DNA of 64,000 bases from Anaerocolumna sp. (GCA_029256725.1 JAQSXJ010000050.1:20202-84201); one strand, 5' to 3'; shown: positions 26,211-35,747, counted from the first letter of the stretch. Program-made: numbers and translations. The notes: generated by a model from the letters alone, not told the origin.

Positions 26211-29200
26211 CTATTTAATTACTAGCTTATATTTCTTTGTGTAATTGCCGGAAGTGGCAATTACATAAACTGTACCTGCCTTCTTAGCGGTTAATTTGCC
26301 GGTAGTTGAGTTAATGGTAGCTAGTTTGGTGTTGGAGACAGAATAGGTTACTTTCTCCTTTGTTCCATAAGCGGTTGCTTTAAAGGTATAACTCTTGCCA
26401 ACCTTTAAGGAAGCTACCTTTTTGGTAAAGTTTAAATAAGGTTTCTTAACGGTCACCTTGAGATTGTAGGTAGTGGAGTAAGAGTTAACAGTTACTTTAA
26501 CCTTAATTACAGCAGAACCGGCAGCTTTTGCTGTTACGACACCTTTGGATGATACAGTTGCTGTTTTGGAATTAGAGGTTGTATAAGAGATTTTAACCTT
26601 ATCTTTACTGGTTACTTCCTTCGGTAAAGTTACACTTACCTTAGCTGTTTCTTTTAAATACAAATTCTTACTGCTTATGGCTACAGTAGCTTCTTTGGAA
26701 TAATCAGGAGCTTTGGTAGGTGTAGGTGTAGCAGTAGGCGTTGCTGTAGGAGTTGCAGTAGGTGTAGGCGTTGCTGTAGGGTCAGGAGTTGAAGGGGGTT
26801 GGGTAGGTGAGTAAGTAGTGGTAGGTGTAACAGTTGCAGTAGGTTCAGGACTCACAGTTACGGTAGGTGTAGCAGTTACTGTGGGTTCGGGAGATACAGT
26901 TACGGTAGGTATCGGTGTAACAGTAACTGTAGGTTCCGGAGAAGTAAAGTTGTCAAGGTCAAAGCTTTCACTGTTCATAGCATAATCGTATACAGTAACG
27001 GCTAATTCTGAGAGCGGGATATCTGTAATAGCAAGGTCGCTCTTATCAAGCAGGAAGGAGGTCTGCTTGCCTGCTTCACTTTCATTAGCCAACAGAACAG
27101 TTATGGGACTTCCCGGGTTAGATTTTTCATAAAGGGCTACGGAAGCTACATACTGATTATCCTTTACAGCAAGTTGAAGTGTATCCTCTTCTGATACGAC
27201 ATTCACAAGGGCAGGCTTCTCAGTGTCTATGGTGATTGGGAATACCAGACTGCCTTTGGCATTATTCTGACCATGAGCATCGTAATCCAGCTCTCCGGTA
27301 ACGGTCAGGGTAACAACAGAATTATTTGGAAGGGGATTACCGTTTTTGTCAGTTCCGGTATAATATACATCCAAATAAGTCGGAACAACTGCTCTCTGGC
27401 TGGATACATAATGAGTCTTTCTCTCATAATTGGAAGTATAGGAAGATAACTTGTTACCGTCCTGGTCAGTAATTTCATAGCGCAGGACTTTGGCATTTCG
27501 CAGAAGGCTTAGCTGGGCGATATCAAGGCCGTCAAAGTAACCATCTGCATTGGGGGATATTGCAATCTTTTCCGTTGCTGCAAAGGGATCATAGTATTCA
27601 TACAGATCACTGTACAGGTGAGGATTATAAGCTTCAATCAGTGTATATGCGGTGTTGTCAAAAGGATTAACACCAAGATAGCTGTAACCTTCCGGTGTTT
27701 GTGTATACAGAGCATTAATTATCTGTTGGTATCCTTCAAGATCACTTGCGGAACCGGAATCAAAGAGAGGTGCCTGGCTCCAGTCTCCATAGAAGCCCAA
27801 GAAAGGAACTGACAGGTCAATTCCATCAGATGCGAGAGTTATGTAACCTTCAATAAATTCTCCGTTATCATAGTAGCTATTCAGTACCTCCTTAATGGTA
27901 TCATCAAGCTGGATGGTAACATCTACTTGAACATCTGCTCCCGGATCTAAGGTAATAGCGCTGCCGGATACTAGAGTATTTCCGTTAACGGACAGTGTGA
28001 CTTGTGCGTAATCACTGATATCTAACGGACTTTCACCTATAAAATTACCGTAATCTGAAAGCAGAAGAGTTTCAGATAACACAGTTGACTGTGGTGTATA
28101 GGTAATGGCTGAGCCTGTAATACTGCGTACGCGGAAGGACTTTGTAAAGGTGCCGGCTTTTGCAGAATCATCACCAAGATTCAGTTTCGGTCTGCCTTCT
28201 GCACCGTCAGCTTTGTCGGTATAAAGATAAGCTCCTGAATTAACAGCATTATAAACATTAACAATACCACTGCCTTGTTTACGAGGTGAAAAAGGTACAT
28301 CTTCTGTTGTAACAGACGGGCTGGCAGTACTCATAAGCAGGTTGGTTGCCAGCTCTGCTTTTTCTTGGGAGCTTAAACTGTTACCGTAGACCTCATTCAG
28401 ATACTGTTTTACCAGAGCATAGGTACCTGCAATGTGAGGGGAGGCCATGGAGGTTCCACTCATGGAACCATATTTGCCGCCAGGGAGAGTAGAATAGATA
28501 TTTTCACCTGGGGCTGCAATTTCCGGTTTCAGTTTCAAATCGGGGGTTATTCCCCAGGAGGAGAAGTCAGAGGGCTGATTAGCAAGGCTGTCAGGGAACT
28601 GACCGGTCTCACCAGATACCTGTAATACGGCTTCTGCTAAGCTGCGCAGATAGAAACCGTCTTCCTGAGTTACAGAAACTGCTGGAATATCATAATCAGT
28701 AATTTGCATACTGATGGTTCCAGTTGTATTATTTGAAACAATTAAACCGATGGCACCGTGATTTCTTGCATAGATTGCTTTTTCATTAAAGGAGATGGAC
28801 CCCCTGTTAACAAGAGCAATCTTACCGGTAACATCAATAGTTGCATAATCTGAATTATTTCCAACATTGGGAACAACAACATATTGAATCGCTCCGCCTG
28901 AAACAGTTGACAGGGCAGAGAAAAGAGGCTGATTTCCGGCTGCTGTTTCCGTGTAGGTAATCCGTTTATCTGCTGCTTCAAAGTAATAAGCATGATAGTT
29001 GGTATTTACAACGCTTGCTACAGACAAAGGAGTTTGGTAAACAGACGGTGAGCCTACTACAGAAGTGTCGGGATTAGCGGATAAAGCAAGTCCGTTTGGT
29101 GTTAAGTCCTTGAAGCCATTGGTGTAGGAACTGCTGTAACTGTTGCCTGCTGATACAGCCATGGTTATTCCGGCACTTTCTACCCTTGCATATACATCAG

Positions 29201-30329
29201 ATATGGAAGCTTCTCCTTCATCGGTAAAACCACTGGGAGAACCAAGGCTCATATTTATGACATCGGCACCAAGGACAACCGCATCTTCAATAGCCGCCAG
29301 AATGTCTTCCGTATAAGCACCGGTATCTCCTAATACGTCGCTGAAGACCTTCATGATCATAAGCTGTGCTTCGGGAGCAACGCCTGTAATATCGTCAGAG
29401 TCACCATCGGGAGCAGCTACAGTACCGGCTACGTGGGTACCATGATCATTGCCGTTTTGAACGACGGATTCGGTGCTTGGAGTTACATTGGTATCTCTGT
29501 CAGCATAGTCGTAGGCATATGGGATCTTTGTATTGACAAAGGTCTTAGAGGCATCCGATATACCTGACTGTAGGACTGCTGTACTGCCTGAGATTTTTTC
29601 CTGAAGAGCGGAGGAATTGCTGTATTTAGGATTTACAGGCATTACTGCAAAGCCTGGATGACCGGTGTCAAGACCTGTATCCACTATTGCCACGGCAGTT
29701 CTATCACCTCTATAATTCAAATCCCAAAGAGCTGTTGCACCTATCGTTTCTGTACTTGAATCCATAACAGGATCAATCTTGTCATAAACAGGAGCTTCAT
29801 AAGCTGTCTTAACTCCCTTTAAGGATTTAATAGTTTCGATGGCTCCATAATTGGTCCTGATGGCGAAACCATTCATAACAGTTGTATAGCGGTATAATAC
29901 TTGTGGTGTTGAGGCTGCGAAATTCTTAGCCGAGATTTGATGAATGACAGTATCCTGCTGTTTTAAAAGATCAGAGGTTATTCTGTCTGCTTCAGCAGAT
30001 TGATTGAATTCTTCGAAACTGTTTGAAACACCTGAACGCATAAGACGACTACTGCTCAGATACTGATCCAGAAGGGGAGAGTTACTAAGCTCTACAATAA
30101 CGGTTACAATTTTGTTCTTAGCTGAAGCATTAAGGCTTCCTTCATACCCCTTGAGTTCACCTGCATTTACTGGCTTGGAACTGCCGCCGGTCTTAGTTCC
30201 GTTGTACGAAATCCCGGAAGCTGCATGTAATTCTGCTGCTGCCTGGGGGTATTGTAGAAACGGATTAGCCAGTACGGAAGTTACTGTCAATACGATGACG
30301 GAGAGTGCTGCTGTGACTTTTTTTCTCAT
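26211..30329 (-). CDS. lactocepin/C5a-peptidase-type S8 cell-surface protease
   Basis: 1372 residues, secreted. A signal peptide spans about residues 1-31. The subtilase domain has Asp217 (AIVDTGLD), His296 (DHGTH) and Ser627 (SGTSMASPH), with a protease-associated domain inserted between His and Ser. Fn3-like beta domains follow, with ISPNADGYFDG as in C5a peptidases. Then come a Thr/Pro linker (about 1150-1215) and two Ig-like BIG2-type repeats at the end. There is no LPXTG, so it is probably held by the terminal domains. It would feed on extracellular protein or mature surface proteins. ATG behind GAGGG. Confidence 0.92.
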   Translation of the reverse strand: MRKKVTAALSVIVLTVTSVLANPFLQYPQAAAELHAASGISYNGTKTGGSSKPVNAGELKGYEGSLNASAKNKIVTVIVELSNSPLLDQYLSSSRLMRSGVSNSFEEFNQSAEADRITSDLLKQQDTVIHQISAKNFAASTPQVLYRYTTVMNGFAIRTNYGAIETIKSLKGVKTAYEAPVYDKIDPVMDSSTETIGATALWDLNYRGDRTAVAIVDTGLDTGHPGFAVMPVNPKYSNSSALQEKISGSTAVLQSGISDASKTFVNTKIPYAYDYADRDTNVTPSTESVVQNGNDHGTHVAGTVAAPDGDSDDITGVAPEAQLMIMKVFSDVLGDTGAYTEDILAAIEDAVVLGADVINMSLGSPSGFTDEGEASISDVYARVESAGITMAVSAGNSYSSSYTNGFKDLTPNGLALSANPDTSVVGSPSVYQTPLSVASVVNTNYHAYYFEAADKRITYTETAAGNQPLFSALSTVSGGAIQYVVVPNVGNNSDYATIDVTGKIALVNRGSISFNEKAIYARNHGAIGLIVSNNTTGTISMQITDYDIPAVSVTQEDGFYLRSLAEAVLQVSGETGQFPDSLANQPSDFSSWGITPDLKLKPEIAAPGENIYSTLPGGKYGSMSGTSMASPHIAGTYALVKQYLNEVYGNSLSSQEKAELATNLLMSTASPSVTTEDVPFSPRKQGSGIVNVYNAVNSGAYLYTDKADGAEGRPKLNLGDDSAKAGTFTKSFRVRSITGSAITYTPQSTVLSETLLLSDYGNFIGESPLDISDYAQVTLSVNGNTLVSGSAITLDPGADVQVDVTIQLDDTIKEVLNSYYDNGEFIEGYITLASDGIDLSVPFLGFYGDWSQAPLFDSGSASDLEGYQQIINALYTQTPEGYSYLGVNPFDNTAYTLIEAYNPHLYSDLYEYYDPFAATEKIAISPNADGYFDGLDIAQLSLLRNAKVLRYEITDQDGNKLSSYTSNYERKTHYVSSQRAVVPTYLDVYYTGTDKNGNPLPNNSVVTLTVTGELDYDAHGQNNAKGSLVFPITIDTEKPALVNVVSEEDTLQLAVKDNQYVASVALYEKSNPGSPITVLLANESEAGKQTSFLLDKSDLAITDIPLSELAVTVYDYAMNSESFDLDNFTSPEPTVTVTPIPTVTVSPEPTVTATPTVTVSPEPTATVTPTTTYSPTQPPSTPDPTATPTPTATPTATPTATPTPTKAPDYSKEATVAISSKNLYLKETAKVSVTLPKEVTSKDKVKISYTTSNSKTATVSSKGVVTAKAAGSAVIKVKVTVNSYSTTYNLKVTVKKPYLNFTKKVASLKVGKSYTFKATAYGTKEKVTYSVSNTKLATINSTTGKLTAKKAGTVYVIATSGNYTKKYKLVIK

Positions 30330-30716
30330 TTACATCCCTCTTTCTATATAATGTTAGGATTTAATGATGTTGACCACAGCTAAATTTATCATGTGCAGAG
30401 GGAGTATGTAAGTCAAATTATGAAAGATACTTTCAAGCAGAATACCAAGCTTACTGAAATATTGCCTGAAAGCTGCTTAATTTAACTTATATAGATTTAA
30501 AATCGTATGGAACTGTTAAGCTTATGTGCATCATTTATCCGGTTAATTTAGGAATACGCCATTGTAGTTCCTAGATTATAAATCCCACCCATTATAACAT
30601 GTACCAAATTAATTTACAATAAATGGAAAAATAAAAAAATTGACAGAAAGATGTGAAAAATGCGGGATTAAGATTTATTTTAACGGGATTAGACAAGATT
30701 CTTAGACATCGCTGCA
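30330..30716. other. gene-free stretch upstream of the protease
   Basis: About 390 AT-rich bases. It holds a short inverted repeat (TAGGAA/TTCCTA near 30550) and two copies of GGGATTA near 30664 and 30686. No gene or RNA family is recognised. Confidence 0.5.
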
Positions 30717-30745
30717 TTGAAAGCAATTAGAACTTGTGCTATGAT
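30717..30745 (+). promoter_or_regulatory. plus-strand promoter facing the 3' end of the ECF gene
   Basis: TTGAAA, 17 bases, TATGAT with an upstream TG (extended -10). Transcription from it would run antisense through the minus-strand transporter gene; the next plus-strand gene, larB, starts 700 bases away. Confidence 0.5.
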
Positions 30746-30767
30746 ATATCACTGAGGACAATACAAA

Positions 30768-31313
30768 TTAAGATCTTTTATAGATTACTTTTCTGACTAC
30801 AGGGACCTTATCCAGTACCGGCAGTAAGAGGGAAGCACCTAAAATTGCAAATACAGTCTGAACCAGATTAAAGGGAATATCAATCAGTGCTGCTTTTACC
30901 CCCATTCCAAGGATAAAGGCTGAAAACAGGTAATATCCGGTTACAACGATTGCACCGGCACCCAGACCGCCGGCAATAACACCAAGAATACGGTTATTCT
31001 GTTTAACGGTATGTCTGCAAATAGCATGGTATATAAATCCGCCGAGAAGTGCTGCAAAGGCTTTAATAATAAAAGTGGCAGGAGCAAAGCCGGCATAGCC
31101 GGAAAATATGTCTGCAAATAAGGAGCCAATCCCGGCAGCAAGGCTTCCATAAACCGGTCCTAATAAGATACCGGACAACAGCACCATACCATCACCGAAG
31201 TGGATGTATCCAAGTGCAGGTGTCGGAACTTTGATTATCATAGTTGCAATACAGGTTAAGGCAGCCATTAGTGCTGATAAAATAAGTATCTGGCTATTAG
31301 TCTTTGAATTCAT
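30768..31313 (-). CDS. ECF transporter S component
   Basis: 181 residues, five to six transmembrane helices, with the vitamin-transporter S-component signature (ALMAALTCIATMIIKVP, GYIHFGDGMVLLSGILLGP). S components bind a vitamin or similar trace molecule and dock with a shared energising module made of EcfT and two ATPases, which is not encoded here. No riboswitch was seen upstream, so the ligand is open. It is transcribed away from larB. Confidence 0.87.
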   Translation of the reverse strand: MNSKTNSQILILSALMAALTCIATMIIKVPTPALGYIHFGDGMVLLSGILLGPVYGSLAAGIGSLFADIFSGYAGFAPATFIIKAFAALLGGFIYHAICRHTVKQNNRILGVIAGGLGAGAIVVTGYYLFSAFILGMGVKAALIDIPFNLVQTVFAILGASLLLPVLDKVPVVRKVIYKRS

Positions 31314-31362
31314 GTGTTGGTACCTCCCTTGTAGGACTTCTTTTTCGTTATTAATACAATAA

Positions 31363-31390
31363 TTGCTTTTTAGTTACTTTATTCTATAAT
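31363..31390 (+). promoter_or_regulatory. promoter for larB
   Basis: TTGCTT, 16-base spacer, TATAAT, ending 56 bases before the chosen larB start. Confidence 0.6.
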
Positions 31391-31446
31391 TGGCATGATT
31401 GAAAGTTCCAGTAACTGTAGCTTATAGTGCAGGCTCGGAGAAAGGT

Positions 31447-32202
31447 ATGGTTATAAATATGGATGTTTACAAATTTCTGGAGCAGGTTAAAAAGGGTGAA
31501 ATAGAACTAAATGAAGCAGCAGATCTATTAAAAAAAATGCCTTATGAAGACTTGGACTTTGCCAAATTAGATCATCATAGACATTTTAGAAGCGGTTTTG
31601 GCGAAGTGGTTTTCTGTCAGGGAAAGAGCAATGAACATCTGACAGAGATATATCGCAGGTTCTATCTTCATGATACGGACGTGCTTGGAACAAGGGCAAG
31701 CAAAGAACAGTACGAAGAAGTGAAGAAGGTGTTGGAGAATGTAACTTATGACCCTTTATCCAGAATATTGTCGGTTGAGAAAGAGAAGAAAGAGCGGACA
31801 GGCCTGGTAGCAGTATGTACCGGTGGTACGGCAGATATTCCGGTAGCAGAGGAAGCAGCCAGGACAGCAGAATTCTTTGGAAGTAATGTAGTAAGGATCT
31901 ATGATGTAGGTGTTGCCGGAATTCATAGATTATTTGCTAAACTGGATGAAATTCAGAAAGCAAATTGTATTGTAGCGGTTGCAGGAATGGAGGGAGCTTT
32001 AGGCGGAGTATTAGCTGGACTTGTAGATAAGCCGGTTATCGCAGTGCCCACCTCCGTAGGTTATGGTACAAGCTTTGGAGGTGTCTCTGCATTGCTTACC
32101 ATGCTCAATTCCTGTGCAGAAGGGTTGGCAGTGGTTAATATTGATAACGGCTTTGGTGCGGGTTATATGGCAACCCAGATAAACAGACTTTGTAAAGAAT
32201 AA
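31447..32202 (+). CDS. larB: LarB, pyridinium-3,5-biscarboxylic acid mononucleotide synthase
   Basis: 251 residues. In the nickel-pincer cofactor pathway LarB carboxylates and hydrolyses nicotinic acid adenine dinucleotide. Family segments are DHHRHFRSGFGEVVFCQGK near the N-terminus and a C-terminal AIR-carboxylase-like domain (VCTGGTADIPVAEEAA, VAGMEGALGGVLAGLV, VPTSVGYG). I use the ATG at 31447, six bases after GGAG, which gives the usual length. It converges on larC. LarE and LarA are not in the window. Confidence 0.92.
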   Translation: MVINMDVYKFLEQVKKGEIELNEAADLLKKMPYEDLDFAKLDHHRHFRSGFGEVVFCQGKSNEHLTEIYRRFYLHDTDVLGTRASKEQYEEVKKVLENVTYDPLSRILSVEKEKKERTGLVAVCTGGTADIPVAEEAARTAEFFGSNVVRIYDVGVAGIHRLFAKLDEIQKANCIVAVAGMEGALGGVLAGLVDKPVIAVPTSVGYGTSFGGVSALLTMLNSCAEGLAVVNIDNGFGAGYMATQINRLCKE

Positions 32203-32412
32203 TGAATAAAGCATAAATTATGATTTGTCAGGTCCTCTATAACGGAAGTAAGACTGAGGAGCGGTAAAGACACCATTTATTAGCATGGATGATCAGAACG
32301 GGTGCATCAGCATGAGCGCATCAGCATGAATGCTGGGGGATAGTAATTATAACAACACATACACGCTGTTTATGCGGCAGAATCGCACACTCACTATGAG
32401 GTTATGCTTCCA

Positions 32413-33897
32413 TTAGGTCATTGTCTTAAGAGCCAGGGTCTGAACCAGACTGTATAAAGTGGTATAATCCAAACCAGAGCTTAAGGATAGACTTCGGATG
32501 CTGTCCCCTTCCGGATAACAGAAAGTCTTATCTGAATAGCAGCAGATCTTTACAGTGGCTTCACCATATGGTGTCTGAATCGTCGTGAAGCTTCTGTTTA
32601 AGGTTGTTCGTTTCATTTCCTGTCTGCGGATGCCAATGGTAGTGGTATGTGTAAAGATCAGCTCTTCTACTGCAGGAATATCCTTTTCTGCACAAATAAC
32701 GCCTAATAAATAGGCAGGACGGTTCTTCTTCATATAGATGGGAGTATAATATACATCTTTGGCACCGCCTTTTAGCAGGATATCCATGGTATGTCCAAGT
32801 ACTTCTCCGGAGCAGTCGTCAATGTTTGCTTCCAAAACCCAGACCGTATCAGGAATGGTGTTTGGTAATACAGTTTCTGTTTCCTCAATCAGCATAGCTC
32901 TTAAGAAACTGGTCTGTTCATAAGCTCTTTTGCCAGTACCGAGTCCAATTCTACTGATTGTAAAATTAGAGGGCAGGTCTACCTTGGTTCTGATGGCAGC
33001 AGCTATGGCAGCACCAGTGGGGGTAACCAGCTCTCCTTTTACCTGTGTCAGGTGAAGCTTTAAGCTGTATTTGGCGGAAATATTTACGACTGCCGGAACA
33101 GGGATAGGAAGGACTCCATGCTGGCAGGTAATCTGACCACGGCCTTCGTAAAGTTCGGATACATATACTTCGCTGATATTCAGATTATCCAGGCAGATAG
33201 CTGCTGCGGTTATATCTACGATGGAGTCGGTAGCACCTACTTCATGAAAGTGAACTTCCTCAAGGGATTTGCCGTGGGCTTTGGATTCTGCTTCTGCGAT
33301 TATGAGAAAGATTCTTTTAGCTATGGCTTTGGCATTGTCAGTGATGGAGGATGCATCAATTATGGTATGGATATCTTGAAGATTCCTGTGTTCGTGATGC
33401 CCGTAGTGCAGATGGGGAGTGTGGCTGTGGGGATGGTCATGGGTATGAAGAGGCTCATGATTATGACTATGTTCAAGGGGTGCTGCTACTTCGGAGGTAT
33501 GAGAGTGATTGTGGTTATGGGTGTGCTCATGATTATGGTCATGTACATGAGTGGTACCATGAAAGTTTAACAATTCGGTGCTGTGAACCTTTATGGGTCT
33601 TGTTAGCTTATATGACTTTGAAGTGACAGCATCGGCAGGTCGGGCGGCTTTCTCGTGACCGAACAGATAATCCATATCATGGTCATGATTGTCGTTCTCT
33701 AAAATAACATTAAAGTCACAGGCATCTATGCTATTCCTTAGCTTTCTGGTAATTTCTATTTTGTAACCGTCAACCTTAAGACTCTTTAAACCGTTCAGCA
33801 AAACATCCTTATCTGCTCCCAAATCCAGCAGTGCGCCGACTGTCATATCGCCGCTGATGCCTGAATAGCATTCCAAATATAAACTTTGCTTTTTCAT
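32413..33897 (-). CDS. larC: LarC, nickel insertase for the pincer cofactor
   Basis: 494 residues. LarC inserts nickel into the pyridinium bis-thioacid using CTP. The N-terminal YLECYSGISGDMTVGALLDLGA and the C-terminal VWVLEANIDDCSGEVLG, TTIGIRRQEM are typical. Residues about 115-170 form a His/Asp-rich insertion with more than 20 histidines, a likely nickel store. LarC1 and LarC2 are one continuous frame here; in Lactobacillus plantarum they are joined by ribosomal frameshifting. ATG behind AGAAGG. Confidence 0.93.
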   Translation of the reverse strand: MKKQSLYLECYSGISGDMTVGALLDLGADKDVLLNGLKSLKVDGYKIEITRKLRNSIDACDFNVILENDNHDHDMDYLFGHEKAARPADAVTSKSYKLTRPIKVHSTELLNFHGTTHVHDHNHEHTHNHNHSHTSEVAAPLEHSHNHEPLHTHDHPHSHTPHLHYGHHEHRNLQDIHTIIDASSITDNAKAIAKRIFLIIAEAESKAHGKSLEEVHFHEVGATDSIVDITAAAICLDNLNISEVYVSELYEGRGQITCQHGVLPIPVPAVVNISAKYSLKLHLTQVKGELVTPTGAAIAAAIRTKVDLPSNFTISRIGLGTGKRAYEQTSFLRAMLIEETETVLPNTIPDTVWVLEANIDDCSGEVLGHTMDILLKGGAKDVYYTPIYMKKNRPAYLLGVICAEKDIPAVEELIFTHTTTIGIRRQEMKRTTLNRSFTTIQTPYGEATVKICCYSDKTFCYPEGDSIRSLSLSSGLDYTTLYSLVQTLALKTMT

Positions 33898-33981
33898 TTG
33901 TAGACCTTCTTTCTGATTTGGTGAATTTATTGTAAGATGCTTGTTAATTGATAATTCAGGATTTAAATTTACAACGGGATA

Positions 33982-34010
33982 ATTATAGCATTAAGTTGTG
34001 GTGGGTGCAA
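33982..34010 (-). promoter_or_regulatory. strong promoter for larC
   Basis: On the minus strand TTGCAC, 17 bases, TATAAT with an upstream TG. It lies about 90 bases before larC. Confidence 0.65.
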
Positions 34011-34056
34011 TAAAATCGATAGGTTCTTGTATATCAAATTGTATGTTCTTTGTCAT
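33991..34056 (-). CDS. possible 21-residue small protein or leader peptide before larC
   Basis: An ATG behind GAGGAG (eight bases) opens a 21-codon frame (MTKNIQFDIQEPIDFIAPTT and one more T) ending in TAA. It has its own promoter at 34135-34163, and the larC promoter overlaps its end. Only the initiation signals support it; there is no known family. Confidence 0.35.
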   Translation of the reverse strand: MTKNIQFDIQEPIDFIAPTTT

Positions 34057-34134
34057 TGTGTAACTCCTCTCTATTCAGATAAAGGTATGGGATTGAAACA
34101 GAACAGTTTATTTGATTTATTATATGGTGCGGAT

Positions 34135-34163
34135 GTTATAATTTTTCCTATCATAATCAACAA
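34135..34163 (-). promoter_or_regulatory. upstream promoter of the larC region
   Basis: On the minus strand TTGTTG, 17 bases, TATAAC. It would drive the 21-codon frame and possibly larC. Confidence 0.5.
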
Positions 34164-34200
34164 ATTATCTCTTAGTGTAGGGACCTTTAGATACCTTCTT

Positions 34201-34256
34201 TCCTTTTCCAGGTGTAAATAGCAGTTATATATTCAATTCTTTTACCTGGAAAAGGA
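34201..34256. other. long hairpin downstream of the small Cys protein gene (element C)
   Basis: A perfect 13-bp stem, TCCTTTTCCAGGT with its complement, extended by TAAA/TTTA and closed by a loop of about 20 bases. It follows the Cys-protein gene by about 20 bases and may end its transcript, although no T-run follows on the minus strand. Confidence 0.6.
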
Positions 34257-34274
34257 TAAGGAAGTTCCGATAAC

Positions 34275-34448
34275 TTACATACGAGCCTTTTCGTTGTATT
34301 GTTTCTTTTTATTAATGTGTCTGACCTTAGCACGAGGATAATATTTGTCACAATGCTGACAGTAACCTGTGTGACATGCTTCTCTGTTTTTGGTACATTT
34401 ACCAAATGAGATATAGTATTTACAAGGGGTTTCTCTAAATACAGCCAT
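34275..34448 (-). CDS. 57-residue Cys-rich small protein downstream of rtcB
   Basis: MAVFRETPCKYYISFGKC begins a 57-residue basic protein with five cysteines (9, 18, 25, 30, 33), including GYCQHCDKYYPRAKVRH. The spacing C9-x8-C18 and C30-xx-C33 suggests a zinc-binding knuckle, and the Lys/Arg-rich tail (HINKKKQYNEKAR) suggests RNA contact. I recall similar short proteins in other Lachnospiraceae, but cannot verify that here. GTAGGT lies before the ATG. It follows rtcB on the same strand at about 115 bases, so an RNA-related role is plausible. Confidence 0.75.
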   Translation of the reverse strand: MAVFRETPCKYYISFGKCTKNREACHTGYCQHCDKYYPRAKVRHINKKKQYNEKARM

Positions 34449-34485
34449 TTTCTATTACCTACTTTCTATATAAGCTGAATATTAG

Positions 34486-34551
34486 GTTTTTCTCTTCAGG
34501 GTATAAAAATTCTTGTATTTATAATGTTATTTATATCTGAAGAGGTAAAAC
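34486..34551. other. hairpin element B, 3' side of rtcB
   Basis: Outer GTTTT/AAAAC, then CTCTTCAG/CTGAAGAG (8 bp) and GGTATAAA/TTTATATC. It lies between rtcB and the small Cys-protein gene. Its ends and several inner blocks match element A upstream of rtcB. Confidence 0.7.
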
Positions 34552-34565
34552 GTAATGCAGCATAT

Positions 34566-35705
34566 TTAATTTCCGCTGGCTTTAAAATTATAGACAGGAC
34601 GGATTATTTTATTTATGGTTACGGTTTCTTTAATAACTTCGCTTATTTCATCAAGTCTGCGATATGCAAAGGGAGCTTCATCCAGCGTTTCTTTATTGAC
34701 ACAGGAGGAGTAGATACCTTTCATTTCAGTTTTAAAAGCAGAAAGCGTAAAATGAGATTTCACGTCTTCCCGTTTCATAATGCGACCGGCACCATGGGGA
34801 GCAGAGCAGTTCCAAGCTTCATTTCCAAGACCGGTGCCAAGAATAATGCCATCACGCATGTTAATCGGAATGATTACATTCTCCCCTTTCTTTGCAGAAA
34901 TAGCTCCTTTGCGCAAAATTGGCAATTCATTATAAGAGGTATCTGCGGCTTCTACATAATTATGAATGCAGGAGCTGGTATCTGTAATCTTCCATTTCAT
35001 ACCTTTTGCAAGTGCTTCCAGGATAAGTTCACGGTTCAGTGCAGCATAATTTTGAACGATCTGTAAGTCATTTAGATACTGTTCCTTTAATTCTCCTTCC
35101 AGATAGGTCAGTTCATATGGAATGTCGATACCACCTTCCTTTAACTGCTTCTGACCTTCCCTCAGGTAATATTCTGTGACTTCCTTACCCAAATGACGGC
35201 TGCCCGAATGAATGACTGCATAGTAACTTCCGTCATCCTCCTGATCAATCTCTATAAAGTGGTTGCCGCCGCCTAAGGTCCCAAGACTAAGGACTGCCTT
35301 ATCCTGTCTAATATTTTGAAAGCAGCAGAGTGAGGTAAAGTCAAAAGCAGCAGAAAGATGAGCTTTCGAATGGATATATGTTCCGGAAGGAACCTTCTCC
35401 CTAATAACAGTATCAAGCTTTTGATATTCTATTCTTTTGGTGTTTATCTGTGCCATTGTCATGCCGCAGCCTATATCGATTCCAACAAGGTTTGGAAGAA
35501 TTCTTTCTCCTATGGTCATGGTTAGTCCGATGGTTCCGACCTTTCCTGGGTGAACATCCGGCATTACACGGATCTTACAGCCTTTGCTGGCTTCATTGTC
35601 ACAGAGCATCTGAAGCTGGGCAAGGGCGTATTCATCTATATTTGTCTGATTGTTCGTAGTGGTGAAAATTGTAGCAGAGGTAAAGACTCCGTTAATTGTT
35701 CTCAA
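34566..35705 (-). CDS. rtcB: RtcB family RNA ligase
   Basis: 379 residues. RtcB joins 2',3'-cyclic phosphate (or 3'-phosphate) ends to 5'-OH RNA ends using GTP and Mn2+. Metal and catalytic motifs are present: MPDVHPG, VGIDIGCGM, LGGGNHFIEI, HSGSRHLG, and SAPHGAGR with the histidine expected to carry GMP. It is of the short bacterial type. The start is TTG with AAAGGA about ten bases upstream; no ATG is near. Its leader of about 350 bases contains a 24-codon frame, a hairpin and an intrinsic terminator. No archease, RtcA, RtcR or Ro protein gene is adjacent. Confidence 0.93.
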   Translation of the reverse strand: MRTINGVFTSATIFTTTNNQTNIDEYALAQLQMLCDNEASKGCKIRVMPDVHPGKVGTIGLTMTIGERILPNLVGIDIGCGMTMAQINTKRIEYQKLDTVIREKVPSGTYIHSKAHLSAAFDFTSLCCFQNIRQDKAVLSLGTLGGGNHFIEIDQEDDGSYYAVIHSGSRHLGKEVTEYYLREGQKQLKEGGIDIPYELTYLEGELKEQYLNDLQIVQNYAALNRELILEALAKGMKWKITDTSSCIHNYVEAADTSYNELPILRKGAISAKKGENVIIPINMRDGIILGTGLGNEAWNCSAPHGAGRIMKREDVKSHFTLSAFKTEMKGIYSSCVNKETLDEAPFAYRRLDEISEVIKETVTINKIIRPVYNFKASGN

Positions 35706-35747
35706 TTTCTAAATTCCTTTCTATGACAGTGCTATTAAAATTTTGCA

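Noticed and set aside
34187..34405. 72-codon minus-strand frame overlapping the small Cys protein
   Set aside because: It is the alternative frame of the 57-residue Cys protein, which has the better start, composition and motif content.
34524..35066. 180-codon plus-strand frame opposite rtcB
   Set aside because: Antisense shadow of the conserved rtcB coding sequence.
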